A stretch of DNA of 64,000 nt from Nitrobacter sp051535235. Its GTDB lineage: Bacteria > Pseudomonadota > Alphaproteobacteria > Rhizobiales > Xanthobacteraceae. The notes under the pieces were generated by a model. The model searched no databases. It had not been told where the DNA came from and saw only the letters and a list, made by a program, of their open reading frames with translations. The position numbers and the translations under genes are program-made. The first letter of the stretch is position 1, and every line of letters begins with the position of its first letter. Positions 54,257 to 63,786 of the stretch are shown piece after piece. Location of the stretch: positions 248,001 to 312,000 of the forward strand of contig NZ_JBPPLZ010000001.1 of NCBI RefSeq assembly GCF_051535235.1. Direction: 5' to 3'.

Positions 54257-54444
54257 GGGCTATTCCGGCTTCGATGGAATCAGGGCCGGGCTCCAGTTTT
54301 TTGTTTCGACGCGTTTTCTTGACGCGAACCGGTATCCATTTCGCTTGAAAACGCTATGGGATTTTGTTTGACGCGTTTTCTACGCGGACCGGTATCCATT
54401 CTCGGGTCAAGCCCGAGGACATGCCTCGCTTGAAAACGCTACAG
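54257..54444 (+). repeat. Two tandem family A repeats (copies 10 and 11) before murU
   Basis: Copy 10 spans 54257-54357 with a decayed hairpin and the core GACGCGTTTTCTTGACGCG to GAAAACGCTATGG. Copy 11 spans 54361-54444 with GACGCGTTTTCTACGCGGAC, the GGGTCAAGCCCGAGGACATG palindrome and TTGAAAACGCTACAG. The latter runs into the open frame upstream of murU. The remainder of the gap 54138-54256 shows no gene. Confidence 0.85.
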
Positions 54445-54468
54445 GAAGCGCCGGAGACCTCATCGAAA

Positions 54469-55191
54469 ATGCCCGTCACCCCGACCAAAGCCATGGTGCT
54501 CGCCGCAGGCCTCGGCCGGCGCATGCGGCCGCTTACGGAACGGATGCCCAAGCCCATGGTGCCGGTGGCCGGCAAGCCGCTGCTCGATCATGTGCTGGAC
54601 AAGCTGGCGGATGCCGGCGTCAGCGAAGCGGTCGTCAATGTCCGCTACCTGCCGGACCAGATCATCGACCACGTCGCGCATCGCAGCCGTCCGCGAATCA
54701 TTATCTCCGACGAGCGCGACGAGGTGCTGGGCACCGGCGGGGCGGTGGCCAAAGCCCTGCCGCTGCTTGGCGACGCGCCGTTCTTTCATCTCAACGCCGA
54801 CACCATGTGGATCGACGGCGCGCGTCCCAACCTGACGCGGATGGCCGAGACCTTCGATCCCGCGCGCATGGACATCCTGCTGCTGATGGCGCCGACCGCA
54901 GGCAGCATCGGCTATGCCGGCAGCGGCGACTACGCCATGCTTGCCGACGGCGCATTGCGCAAGCGCCAGGAAAACCAGATCGTTCCGTTCGTCTATGCCG
55001 GCGTCGCCATCATGTCGCCCGCGCTGTTCGCCGGCGCGCCCGTCAGCGAGTTCTCGCTGACGACCATGTTCGATCGCGCCAACGAGCGCGAACGCCTGTT
55101 CGGGCTGCGGCTCGACGGCGTCTGGATGCATGTCGGAACCCCCGACGCCATTGAGGCGGCCGAGAAAGCGGTACTGGTCAGCGCCGCCTGA
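54469..55191 (+). CDS. murU: MurNAc-1-phosphate uridylyltransferase MurU-type nucleotidyltransferase
   Basis: ATG 54469 gives 240 residues, near MurU size; the frame is open from 54364, but that stretch is repeat. AMVLAAGLGRRMRPLTERMP and KPMVPVAGKPLLDHVLD are the sugar-nucleotidyltransferase signature. DERDEVLGTGGAVAKALPLL and NADTMWIDG give the metal and sugar site. With AmgK (tsaE fusion) it would make UDP-MurNAc from recycled MurNAc. It cannot be fully separated from a GDP-mannose-type enzyme by eye, but context favours MurU. Confidence 0.88.
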   Translation: MPVTPTKAMVLAAGLGRRMRPLTERMPKPMVPVAGKPLLDHVLDKLADAGVSEAVVNVRYLPDQIIDHVAHRSRPRIIISDERDEVLGTGGAVAKALPLLGDAPFFHLNADTMWIDGARPNLTRMAETFDPARMDILLLMAPTAGSIGYAGSGDYAMLADGALRKRQENQIVPFVYAGVAIMSPALFAGAPVSEFSLTTMFDRANERERLFGLRLDGVWMHVGTPDAIEAAEKAVLVSAA

Positions 55192-55255
55192 CGTCGTGGG
55201 TCGTCGTCACTCCCCGCGCGTGCCATGATGGCCTGATCCCGAATCAAGGTCCTTC

Positions 55256-58200
55256 ATGCGCGTCCGCAACGTCCCCCCGTCAGCGCCGTTTCTGCGCACC
55301 GTCATCACCGCGCTGGTCGATGGCGCGCTGATCGAGGGATTCCGTCCACGCGCGCAGCCCGAACGGCTTGCCGAGGCCACGCTCTATCTGCCGACCCGCC
55401 GCGCCGGCCGCATGGCGCACGACATCTTTCTCGATGTGCTGAATGTCGATGCCGTGATCCTGCCGCGCATCGTCGCGCTCGGCGACATCGACGAGGACGA
55501 ACTGGCCTTCGCGCAGGCCGCCTCCTCTTCGGCGGAGACGCTCGACCTGCCGCCCGCGCTTGACGGACTGTCGCGCCGGCTGGCGCTGGCGCAGCTCATC
55601 GACGCATGGGCGCGGCAACTGAGGCCCGGCGATCCCGCGCAGGCGCCGCTGGTTCTCGGCGGTCCGGCCTCGACGCTAGCGCTCGCCGACGACCTCGCGC
55701 GGCTGATGGATGACATGGCGACCCGCGGCGTGGCGTGGCGCGCGCTCGACGCGCTGGTGCCCGACGCGCTCGACAGATACTGGCAGCTCACGCTCGATTT
55801 CCTGAAGATCGCGCGCGAGTTCTGGCCAGCGCACCTAAAGGAAACGGGGCGGATCGAACCGGCGGCGCGGCGCGACCGCCTGATCGAGGCTGAAGCCGCG
55901 CGGCTCGCCGCGCATGGCTCGGGACCGGTGATCGCGGCGGGGTCCACCGGCTCGATGCCTTCGACCGCGAGGCTGCTGCACGTCATCGCCGGACTGCCGC
56001 AAGGCGCGGTGTTGCTGCCGGGACTCGACACCAACCTCGACGAAGACGCGTGGCAACTGATCGGCGGCATCAGGGACAAAACGAGCGGCGACTTCATCAC
56101 GCCGCCCGCCGCCGGTCATCCGCAGTTCGCGCTGCATGCCCTGCTCAAGCGGTTCGGCATCGCGCGTAGCGAGGTCGAAACGCTCGGCGCGTCTGCGCCC
56201 TACGGACGCGAATTGCTGGCCTCGGAGGCGATGCGCCCCTCGGACGCCACGGCGAAATGGCACACGCGACTTGCCGAGCCCGGGGTCGCGGAGAAGATCG
56301 CAGCCGGCATGACCGGCCTCGCCGTGATCGCCGCCGCCAATCCCGAAATGGAGGCGCTCGGCATCGCCGTCGCGATGCGCGAGGCACACGACCAGAACAA
56401 GACGGCGGCGCTGGTGACGCCCGACCGCGCGCTGGCGCGGCGGGTGATGGCCGCACTCGGCCGCTGGAATCTGGCATTCGACGATTCCGGCGGCGACGCG
56501 CTGATTGATACGCCCGCGGGAATTTTCGCGCGACTGGTTGGAGGCGTGGCGTGCAACGCTCTGGAGCCGCCGACACTGCTGGCGTTGCTGAAGCATCCGC
56601 TGTGCCGACTCGGGCGCGCGGCCGGCGGATGGACGCGCGCAATTACGATATTGGAACTGGCGATCCTGCGCGGCACGCGACCGCCGCCGGGCAGCAAGGG
56701 ACTGGCGGACGAGTTCACGCGCTTCTGCGGCGAACTGGACAAGCTCGGTCGTGGCGAGAGTTCGTCGCTCCATCGCAGCGAGCCCCGCGCCGCGCTGAAA
56801 CCGCATCAGCTTGACGAAGCCAAAACGTTGATCGCGGCCTTGCAGGCCGCGCTGGCGCCGCTCGAAGGCGATGGCGCAACGCGGTCGGCGGACTTCACCG
56901 TGCTCGCCGCGCAGCATCGCGACGTGACCGAGGCGTTGTCGCGCGACGAGCAAGGCATCGCCACCGCGTTCGAGGGACAGCATGGTCTCGCGCTCGCCGC
57001 CGCTTTCGACGATCTCGGCGGGGCGGGAGAGCGTAGCGGCCTGACGGTCAGGATCGCAGACTATCCCGAGGTGTTCGAGACCGCATTCGGCGACCGCATC
57101 GTGCGACGGCCGCAGGTTGCGACGGCGAGCCTGCGGATCTTCGGTCCTCTCGAAGCGCGTCTTACCCACTGCGACCGCGTCATTCTCGGCGGTCTCATCG
57201 AGGGCGTCTGGCCGCCGGCGCCGCCAAGCGATCCCTGGCTCAGCCGCCCGATGCGGCATGATCTCGGGCTCGACCTTCCGGAGCGGCGCATCGGCCTGTC
57301 CGCGCACGATTTCACGCAACTGCTCGGCGCGAAAAAGGTCGTTCTCAGCCACGCCGCCAAGGCCGGCGGCGCGCCGGCGGTGGCTTCGCGCTTCCTGCAT
57401 CGTCTCGAAGCCGTCGCAGGCGCGGAGCGGTGGCGGGCAGCGCTCCAAGCCGGCGCAAGCTATATTCAATTCGCCGAGGCGCTCGACCGTCCCGACGAGG
57501 TCAAGCCCATCGCCCAGCCTGCGCCGAAGCCGACGCGCGCCGCGCGGCCGACGCGCCTCTCGGTGACCGCTATTGAGGACTGGCTGCGCGATCCCTACAC
57601 CATCTATGCCAGACATATTTTGAAACTGCTGCCGCTGGAGGCTGTCGACATGCCGTTGTCGGCGGCCGACCGCGGCTCTGCGATCCACGACGCGCTCGGT
57701 GATTTCACCAAAATCTATCCGGCGGCCTTGCCGGACAATCCCGCGGAGGTGCTCCGCGCCATCGGCGAGACCCGCTTCGCGCCGCTGATGCAACGGCCCG
57801 AGGCGCGCGCGCTGTGGTGGCCGCGCTTCCAGCGCATCGCGGCATGGTTCGCGGAGTGGGAGCAATCGCGACGGGCGCAACTCGTGACGATCGATGCCGA
57901 GGTCAGCGGGGCAATCGAAATCCCGATCGACGGCGATCGCAATTTTATCCTGTCGGCACGCGCCGACCGCATCGAGCATCTCGGCGACGGAAGCTTCGCG
58001 ATCCTCGACTACAAGACCGGCAGCCCGCCGAGCAGCAAGCAGGTGCGGCTCGGGCTGTCGCCGCAGCTTACGCTGGAATCCGCGATCCTGCGCGGCGGCG
58101 GCTTTGCGGGCATCCCCGCAGAAGCGTCCGTGAACGAACTCGTCTATGTTCGCCTTAGCGGCAACAATCCGCCCGGCGAACCCAGGCCGGTCGATCTCGA

Positions 58201-58408
58201 CAACGGCAAGAGCAAGCAATCGCCGGATCAGGCCGCCGATCGCGCCCTTGAGAAACTCACGGCGCTGATCCTCGCCTTCGACAATGAGGCGCAGGGCTAT
58301 ACCTCGCTCGACCTGCCGATGTGGAAGACGCGCTACGGCACTTACGACGATCTGGCGCGCATCAAGGAATGGTCGGCGGCTGGCGGCCTGGGGCTGGAGG
58401 AATGGTGA
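55256..58408 (+). CDS. addB: AddB, helicase-nuclease subunit of double-strand break repair
   Basis: A 1050-residue alphaproteobacterial AddB. LYLPTRRAGRMAHD occurs near residue 50, where AddB carries its degenerate motif. The C-terminal PD-(D/E)XK nuclease has D918-Y919-K920 in ILDYKTGSPPSSKQ. The four Cys for an Fe-S cluster seen in Bacillus AddB are not seen. Works with AddA to process DNA ends for RecA. Its stop overlaps the addA start by seven bases. Confidence 0.95.
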   Translation: MRVRNVPPSAPFLRTVITALVDGALIEGFRPRAQPERLAEATLYLPTRRAGRMAHDIFLDVLNVDAVILPRIVALGDIDEDELAFAQAASSSAETLDLPPALDGLSRRLALAQLIDAWARQLRPGDPAQAPLVLGGPASTLALADDLARLMDDMATRGVAWRALDALVPDALDRYWQLTLDFLKIAREFWPAHLKETGRIEPAARRDRLIEAEAARLAAHGSGPVIAAGSTGSMPSTARLLHVIAGLPQGAVLLPGLDTNLDEDAWQLIGGIRDKTSGDFITPPAAGHPQFALHALLKRFGIARSEVETLGASAPYGRELLASEAMRPSDATAKWHTRLAEPGVAEKIAAGMTGLAVIAAANPEMEALGIAVAMREAHDQNKTAALVTPDRALARRVMAALGRWNLAFDDSGGDALIDTPAGIFARLVGGVACNALEPPTLLALLKHPLCRLGRAAGGWTRAITILELAILRGTRPPPGSKGLADEFTRFCGELDKLGRGESSSLHRSEPRAALKPHQLDEAKTLIAALQAALAPLEGDGATRSADFTVLAAQHRDVTEALSRDEQGIATAFEGQHGLALAAAFDDLGGAGERSGLTVRIADYPEVFETAFGDRIVRRPQVATASLRIFGPLEARLTHCDRVILGGLIEGVWPPAPPSDPWLSRPMRHDLGLDLPERRIGLSAHDFTQLLGAKKVVLSHAAKAGGAPAVASRFLHRLEAVAGAERWRAALQAGASYIQFAEALDRPDEVKPIAQPAPKPTRAARPTRLSVTAIEDWLRDPYTIYARHILKLLPLEAVDMPLSAADRGSAIHDALGDFTKIYPAALPDNPAEVLRAIGETRFAPLMQRPEARALWWPRFQRIAAWFAEWEQSRRAQLVTIDAEVSGAIEIPIDGDRNFILSARADRIEHLGDGSFAILDYKTGSPPSSKQVRLGLSPQLTLESAILRGGGFAGIPAEASVNELVYVRLSGNNPPGEPRPVDLDNGKSKQSPDQAADRALEKLTALILAFDNEAQGYTSLDLPMWKTRYGTYDDLARIKEWSAAGGLGLEEW

Positions 58409-61400
58409 AGGCGTCCCGCCCGGTTCATCCCGACGCCAGCGCGCGCCAGCAGCGTGCGTCCGATCCGGCGACTTCGGTGTTCGTGTCCGCCAATGCCGGA
58501 TCGGGCAAGACTCACGTTCTGGTGCAGCGCGTGATCCGCCTGCTGCTCAACGGCGTCGATCCGGCGCGCATCCTTTGCATCACCTTCACCAAGGCCGCCG
58601 CCGCCAACATGTCGGAACGGGTATTCTCGACGCTCGGGCAATGGGTCACGCTCGACGATGACGCATTGAACGCGGCGCTGCGCGACGTCGGCATCGCGCA
58701 GCCCGATGTGAAATGGCGCGAACGGGCGCGCAAACTGTTCGCCTCCGCGCTGGAAACGCCGGGCGGATTGAAGGTGCAGACCATCCACGCGCTGTGCACG
58801 CGGCTGTTGCAGCAGTTTCCGTTCGAGGCGCGGGTGCCCGCGCGCTTCACCGTGCTCGACGAGCGCGACCAGACCGAGATGATGGAGCGCGCCAGCCTCA
58901 AGGTCATGCTCGCCGCCTCGCAGAATCCGGACAGCGCCGCCGGCCGCGCGCTGCAATACGCCATGGGCGCGGCGGCCGATACCACGCTGCGGGACGTCCT
59001 CAATCAGGCCTGCCTCAGCCGCGACCACGTCATGGACTGGACCGAGAATCGCGGCATTGAACAGGCGATCCGCGATGTCGCCGCAGCACTCGGCGTCGAT
59101 CCCGCCGGGCGGGTCGAGGATGTCGAACGCGAGATCATCAATGGGCCGAACCTGCCGCGAAGTATATGGCTGAATACTGCGGCGCTGATCGCAACAGGCA
59201 GCTCAAACGACGTCAAGCAGGCCGAGCGGTTGCGCGCTGCCCATGCGGGAGTGGGCGACGCCGCGCAAGCAGACGGCTACCTGAAGCTGTTCCTCGATTC
59301 GAAAAACGAACTGCGCGGCAAGCTCATCAATGGCCCCCTCGCACGGGCGCAGCCCGCGCTTGCTGCCATGCTTGACCGCGAGATGCCGCGCATCGCCGCG
59401 CTGCTCGAACGCCGCCGCGCGCTCATCATTCGCGACCGCACGCAATCGTTGCTCGTCATCGCAACCGCGATCGCTGCAAACTACCGGCGCGAGAAGCAGG
59501 AACGCGGCCTGCTGGATTACGACGACCTGATCGACAAGACGCTGGACATGCTGAACCAGACCTCGCCGGGCTGGGTGCATTACAAGCTCGACCGCGGCGT
59601 CGATCATGTGCTGATCGACGAGGCGCAGGACACGAGCCCGAAGCAATGGGACATCGTCGAGCGCATCATCGCGGACTTCACGACCGGCGAAGGCGCGCGC
59701 GAGGGCGTGCGCCGGACCGTGTTCGCGGTCGGCGACGAGAAGCAGTCGATCTTCTCGTTCCAGGGCGCGGCGCCCCGCGAATTCGACGAACGGCGAAACA
59801 AGCTGGAGCGGAAGTTCAGGGACGCGGACCTTCCGTTTCGCAAGGAGGATTTCATCTACTCGTTCCGCTCCGGCAAAACGATTCTGGAGTCCGTGGACTA
59901 CGTGTTTCGCGACCAGGCGATCTACAGCAGCATCCATGCGGTCGGCGCTTATCCCGTGCATGAATCGCTTGCCGACGCCGCGCCCGGCATCGTCGACCTC
60001 TGGAGTCTGGAGGAGCGCGACAAGCGGGAGGAGATCGAGGGCTGGCGTGCGCCGTTCGACACGGTGTCGGCGACCAGCCCGGAAGTCAAGCTGGCGCGGC
60101 GCATCCAGAGCGAGATCAGGACTCTGATCGCACGTGGTACCATGACGGGACATGAAGGCGCGCGCCGTCCGCTCAGATACGGCGATGTGATGGTGCTGGT
60201 GCGGCGGCGCGGCAACGCTTTTGATGCGATCATTCAGGCGTTGAAGCAGTCCGGCATTCCAGTTGCGGGTGCCGACCGCCTCAAGCTGACCGAGCACATC
60301 ACGATCATCGACCTGATGAACCTTGCGGATGCGCTGCTGCTGCCGCAGGACGATCTGGCGCTGGCGGTGGCGCTGAAGAGTCCGCTGTTCGGTCTCGACG
60401 ACGACGACCTGTTCACGCTGGCATGGCAGCGCAAGGGCTCGTTGCGCGATGCGCTCGCCGACCATGCCGCGGCAGGCGACAAATTCCGCGACGTGTTCGA
60501 TCGCCTGAAGGCGTGCGAAGGTCGGGCCGCGCGCGAGACGCCGTTCGCGTTCTATGCGTGGCTGCTTGGCGAAGACGGCGGGCGACGGCGAATCCTGCGG
60601 CGGCTCGGCCATGAAGCGAATGACGCACTGGACGAATTCCTCGAGCTGGCGCTGACCTATGAGCGCAAGGCCCCCGCGGCGCTGCAGGGATTCATGGCGT
60701 GGCTGCGCGCCGCCGACACCGAGGTGAAGCGCGACATGGAAATCTCGCGCGACGAGGTGCGGGTGATGACCGTGCACGGCGCCAAGGGACTGGAAGCTTC
60801 GGTGGTATTCCTCGCCGATACCGTGACCTCGCCGGCCGACACCGAGCGCCTCAGCCTGATCCGCATGGCGCGGGGCAACGCGCCCGCCGATGCGGCGGGC
60901 GTCACGGTCTGGGCCGGCCGGAAGGCCGAGGATCCGCCTTGCGTGGCGCAGGCCCGCGCCGCCATGATCGCGGAAACCGAGCACGAATATCGCCGCCTGC
61001 TTTACGTCGCAATGACGCGCGCGGCCGACCGCCTGATCGTCGGCGGCTGCAAGCCCGGCAATATAAAAAATGTGCGCGAGTTCTCCTGGTACGACCTGAT
61101 CGGCAAGGGTCTGGAAAAATCCGGCCTCGCAAGGCAGGAGATCGAGACGGCCGCCGGTACGGTCAAACGTTACAGCCGGCCGGGGGAGGACGCATCCGCC
61201 GCAACCGGTCCGGCCGCAGAAACCATCGCCACGCAAATCGCCCTGCCGCCGTGGCTACATGCGAAGGCTGCGCCGGCAGCGCCCCCGAACCGGTCGCTTC
61301 GCCCCTCGGAGGCGGACGACACGGCGCATCGACGCATCCGGCCCGGCGAAACCACCGGCCAGCGCAACCGCGCGCTGGTGCGCGGCACGCTGGTGCACCG

Positions 61401-61893
61401 TCTGCTGCAATCGCTGCCCGACATGCCGGCCGATCGCCGTCGCGACACCGCGCTGGCCCATCTCGCCCGCAATGCAAGCGACTGGAGCGAGGCCGAGCGC
61501 GACGGGCTGGCCGTCCAGGTGCTGTCCTTGATCGATGATGCCCGGTTCGCGCCGGTCTTTGCGGACGGTAGCGGGGCGGAAGTGGCGATCGCCGGGCGGC
61601 TGACGACGCGGCGCGGCGATCCCGTTCTGGTGTCCGGCCAGATCGACCGCCTCGTGGTCACGCCGGAGGCGGTTCTGATCGTCGACTTCAAGACCGGCCA
61701 CGCGCCGCCTGCAAGCGAGGCCGAAGCGCCCCCGGCCTATGTCCGCCAGCTTGCGCTCTACCGCGCGGTGCTGGCCCGGCTGTATCCGCAATTGCCCATC
61801 AGGGCCGCGCTGCTCTGGACCGAGACGCCTGAATTGATGGAGATTTCAGCCGCGATGCTTGAGGCCGAGCTGGAAGCCCTCATCTCGGCGTGA
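58402..61893 (+). CDS. addA: AddA, UvrD-type helicase-nuclease
   Basis: Start ATG 58402 (GGAGG upstream) gives 1163 residues. Walker A is ANAGSGKT (30-37); motif Ia is ITFTKAAAANM. Walker B/DExx is VLIDEAQDTSPKQWDIVERI, and FAVGDEKQSIFSFQGAAPRE is motif III. The C-terminal nuclease has D1095 and K1097 in IVDFKTGHAPP. Both AddA and AddB here keep nuclease motifs, as in RecBCD-like AddAB. Overlaps addB. Confidence 0.97.
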   Translation: MVKASRPVHPDASARQQRASDPATSVFVSANAGSGKTHVLVQRVIRLLLNGVDPARILCITFTKAAAANMSERVFSTLGQWVTLDDDALNAALRDVGIAQPDVKWRERARKLFASALETPGGLKVQTIHALCTRLLQQFPFEARVPARFTVLDERDQTEMMERASLKVMLAASQNPDSAAGRALQYAMGAAADTTLRDVLNQACLSRDHVMDWTENRGIEQAIRDVAAALGVDPAGRVEDVEREIINGPNLPRSIWLNTAALIATGSSNDVKQAERLRAAHAGVGDAAQADGYLKLFLDSKNELRGKLINGPLARAQPALAAMLDREMPRIAALLERRRALIIRDRTQSLLVIATAIAANYRREKQERGLLDYDDLIDKTLDMLNQTSPGWVHYKLDRGVDHVLIDEAQDTSPKQWDIVERIIADFTTGEGAREGVRRTVFAVGDEKQSIFSFQGAAPREFDERRNKLERKFRDADLPFRKEDFIYSFRSGKTILESVDYVFRDQAIYSSIHAVGAYPVHESLADAAPGIVDLWSLEERDKREEIEGWRAPFDTVSATSPEVKLARRIQSEIRTLIARGTMTGHEGARRPLRYGDVMVLVRRRGNAFDAIIQALKQSGIPVAGADRLKLTEHITIIDLMNLADALLLPQDDLALAVALKSPLFGLDDDDLFTLAWQRKGSLRDALADHAAAGDKFRDVFDRLKACEGRAARETPFAFYAWLLGEDGGRRRILRRLGHEANDALDEFLELALTYERKAPAALQGFMAWLRAADTEVKRDMEISRDEVRVMTVHGAKGLEASVVFLADTVTSPADTERLSLIRMARGNAPADAAGVTVWAGRKAEDPPCVAQARAAMIAETEHEYRRLLYVAMTRAADRLIVGGCKPGNIKNVREFSWYDLIGKGLEKSGLARQEIETAAGTVKRYSRPGEDASAATGPAAETIATQIALPPWLHAKAAPAAPPNRSLRPSEADDTAHRRIRPGETTGQRNRALVRGTLVHRLLQSLPDMPADRRRDTALAHLARNASDWSEAERDGLAVQVLSLIDDARFAPVFADGSGAEVAIAGRLTTRRGDPVLVSGQIDRLVVTPEAVLIVDFKTGHAPPASEAEAPPAYVRQLALYRAVLARLYPQLPIRAALLWTETPELMEISAAMLEAELEALISA

Positions 61894-61899
61894 GAAACC

Positions 61900-61928
61900 T
61901 TGACCCGGCAGGATCGCCTTCTTAACTT
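61900..61928 (+). promoter_or_regulatory. Possible trxA promoter
   Basis: TTGACC (61900-61905) and TAACTT (61923-61928), 17-base spacer, 64 bases before the trxA ATG. Moderate match to sigma-70. Confidence 0.4.
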
Positions 61929-61991
61929 GGCACATAAGCGCAAGCGCATTCATTCACGGCGCGCGTTCTCATCGAGGCAACGAGGTATTCC

Positions 61992-62312
61992 ATGGCTGTT
62001 GGCAAGGTTTCGGACGCCAATTTCGAAGCGGAAGTGCTCAAGGCGACTGGCCCGGTCGTGGTCGATTTCTGGGCCGAGTGGTGCGGCCCCTGCCGCATGA
62101 TCGGTCCGGTGCTGGACGAGATTTCCAGCGCCATGGGCAGCAAGGTCAAGATCGTCAAGCTCAACGTCGACGAGAGCCCGCGGACGGCCTCCAAATACGG
62201 CGTGATGTCGATTCCGACGCTGATGATCTTCAAGGGCGGCGAGCTGGCCTCGCGTCAGGTCGGCGCCGCGCCGAAGCAGAAGCTGGAGCAGTGGATCACC
62301 GCCACGGTCTGA
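61992..62312 (+). CDS. trxA: Thioredoxin
   Basis: A 106-residue thioredoxin 1, the main cytoplasmic disulfide reductase. Active site is WC31-GP-C34 (FWAEWCGPCRMIGPVL) and cis-Pro in MSIPTLMIFKGGE. Follows addA by 98 bases and ends at a strong terminator. Confidence 0.98.
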   Translation: MAVGKVSDANFEAEVLKATGPVVVDFWAEWCGPCRMIGPVLDEISSAMGSKVKIVKLNVDESPRTASKYGVMSIPTLMIFKGGELASRQVGAAPKQKLEQWITATV

Positions 62313-62345
62313 TTCGTCCGCTTCCGATTTTTTGAAATTTTGCGA

Positions 62346-62372
62346 ACGGCCGGTTCACCACCGGCCGTTTTT
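62346..62372 (+). terminator. Intrinsic terminator after trxA
   Basis: ACGGCCGGT (62346-62354) pairs with ACCGGCCGT (62360-62368), loop TCACC, followed by TTTTTG. Clear rho-independent terminator. Confidence 0.9.
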
Positions 62373-62390
62373 GTTTGGGTGTGCCTCTTA

Positions 62391-62415
62391 CCTCCCCCGC
62401 AAGCGGGAGAGGGGG
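62391..62415 (-). repeat. Short palindromic repeat, family C copy 2
   Basis: CCTCCCCCGCAAGCGGGAGA and a G-run; shares CCCCGCAAGCGGGAGAGG with 30778-30803. Lies in the trxA/folC convergent gap. Confidence 0.6.
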
Positions 62416-62457
62416 CTCGCAACGCATCACCGATACGTTTGCATTAAAATAAATAAT

Positions 62458-63786
62458 TTAGCTCGGCGGCGTGCCGTTCTCCGCCAGCACATGACCGGCG
62501 AGATAGAGCGATCCCGCGATCAGGATGCGCGGCGGGATTTCATAGGCGAGCCGCGCCACCGACTGCAGCGCCGCGCTGACGCTCACCGCGGTTTCGGCGC
62601 GCATGTCGAGCGCGCGCGCCGCATCCGCCAGCACGTCCGGCGGCATCGCATTGTCCGTATCCGGAATCGGCACGGCGATGACATGGCGGGTCAGCCCTGC
62701 GAAGTTGGCAAGGAAACCTCGCGCATCCTTGTTTCCCATCATGCCCGTTATCACCACCAGCGGCCGCGACACCCGCTCCTCGAGATCACCGAGCGCAGCA
62801 GCCGCCACCCGTCCGCCGTCGATATTATGTCCGCCGTCGAGCCAAAGCTCGGCGTCGCGCGGCGCTCGATCCACCAGTCTGCCTGACGTCAGCCGCTGCA
62901 TCCGCGCCGGCCATTCCGCACTCGTGACGCCGCGCTCGAACGCCGCGGCGTCGATGCTAAAGCGGTCCTGCGCCCGTAGCGCCGCGACCGCGAGACCGGC
63001 GTTATCGAACTGATGCCGGCCGAACAGCCGCGGCGCGGCAAGGTCGAGCAGGCCGCGCTCGTCCTGATAGACCAGCCGTCCATGCTCCATGCTGACGTGC
63101 CAGTCCTGGCCATCGGCGTGCAGCGGGCTGCGCATCTGCTTCGCCCGATGCTCGATCACGGCCTGCGCCTCCGGCAACTGCGCGGCAGCGATCACGGGCA
63201 CGCCGCGCTTGATGATGCCGGCCTTCTCGCCGGCGATCTGCATCAGCGTGCCGCCGAGGAATTCGACGTGGTCGATCCCGATGGGCGTGATGACGCTGAC
63301 AAGCGGCGTTTCCACCACGTTGGTGCTGTCGAGCCGGCCGCCGAGGCCGACTTCCAGCAGCAACACGTCGGCGGGAATTTTCGCGAACAGCAGGAACGCG
63401 GCCGCGGTCTTGATCTCGAACTGGGTGAGAGGCTCGCCACCGTTGGCGCGCTCGCATTCGAGCAGCGCGTCGCGCAGGTCGTCGTCGCCGACCAACGTTC
63501 CAGCCAGCCGCACGCATTCGTTGATCCGCACCAGATAGGGCGAGGTAAAGACGTGCACCCTCAATCCGGCGGCCTCAAGAATCGCGCGGAGATAGGCGAC
63601 CGTCGAGCCCTTGCCGTTGGTGCCGGCGACATGAATGACAGGCGGCAGCCTGCGTTCGGGGTGATCGAGCCGTTCGAGGATGCGCCACATCCGGTCGAGC
63701 GTGAGGTCGATCTTTTTCGGATGCAGCTTCGAGATTCGCGCGACGACCTCGCCGAGCGGCGTTTGATGGGACGGAGCAGCGCTCAC
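62458..63786 (-). CDS. folC: Folylpolyglutamate/dihydrofolate synthase
   Basis: A 442-residue Mur-ligase-type enzyme. GTG 63786 overlaps the accD stop. ATP site is HVAGTNGKGSTVAYLRAILE and the second region is ITPIGIDHVEFLGG followed by AGEKAGIIK. LDGGHNIDGGRVA is the C-terminal domain signature. It adds Glu to dihydropteroate or folates. Transcribed with accD, as in many alphaproteobacteria. Confidence 0.96.
   Translation of the reverse strand: MSAAPSHQTPLGEVVARISKLHPKKIDLTLDRMWRILERLDHPERRLPPVIHVAGTNGKGSTVAYLRAILEAAGLRVHVFTSPYLVRINECVRLAGTLVGDDDLRDALLECERANGGEPLTQFEIKTAAAFLLFAKIPADVLLLEVGLGGRLDSTNVVETPLVSVITPIGIDHVEFLGGTLMQIAGEKAGIIKRGVPVIAAAQLPEAQAVIEHRAKQMRSPLHADGQDWHVSMEHGRLVYQDERGLLDLAAPRLFGRHQFDNAGLAVAALRAQDRFSIDAAAFERGVTSAEWPARMQRLTSGRLVDRAPRDAELWLDGGHNIDGGRVAAAALGDLEERVSRPLVVITGMMGNKDARGFLANFAGLTRHVIAVPIPDTDNAMPPDVLADAARALDMRAETAVSVSAALQSVARLAYEIPPRILIAGSLYLAGHVLAENGTPPS

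Noticed and set aside
55835..61236. Long antisense frames over addB and addA
   Set aside because: Same reason: complementary strand of strongly biased codons in certain genes.
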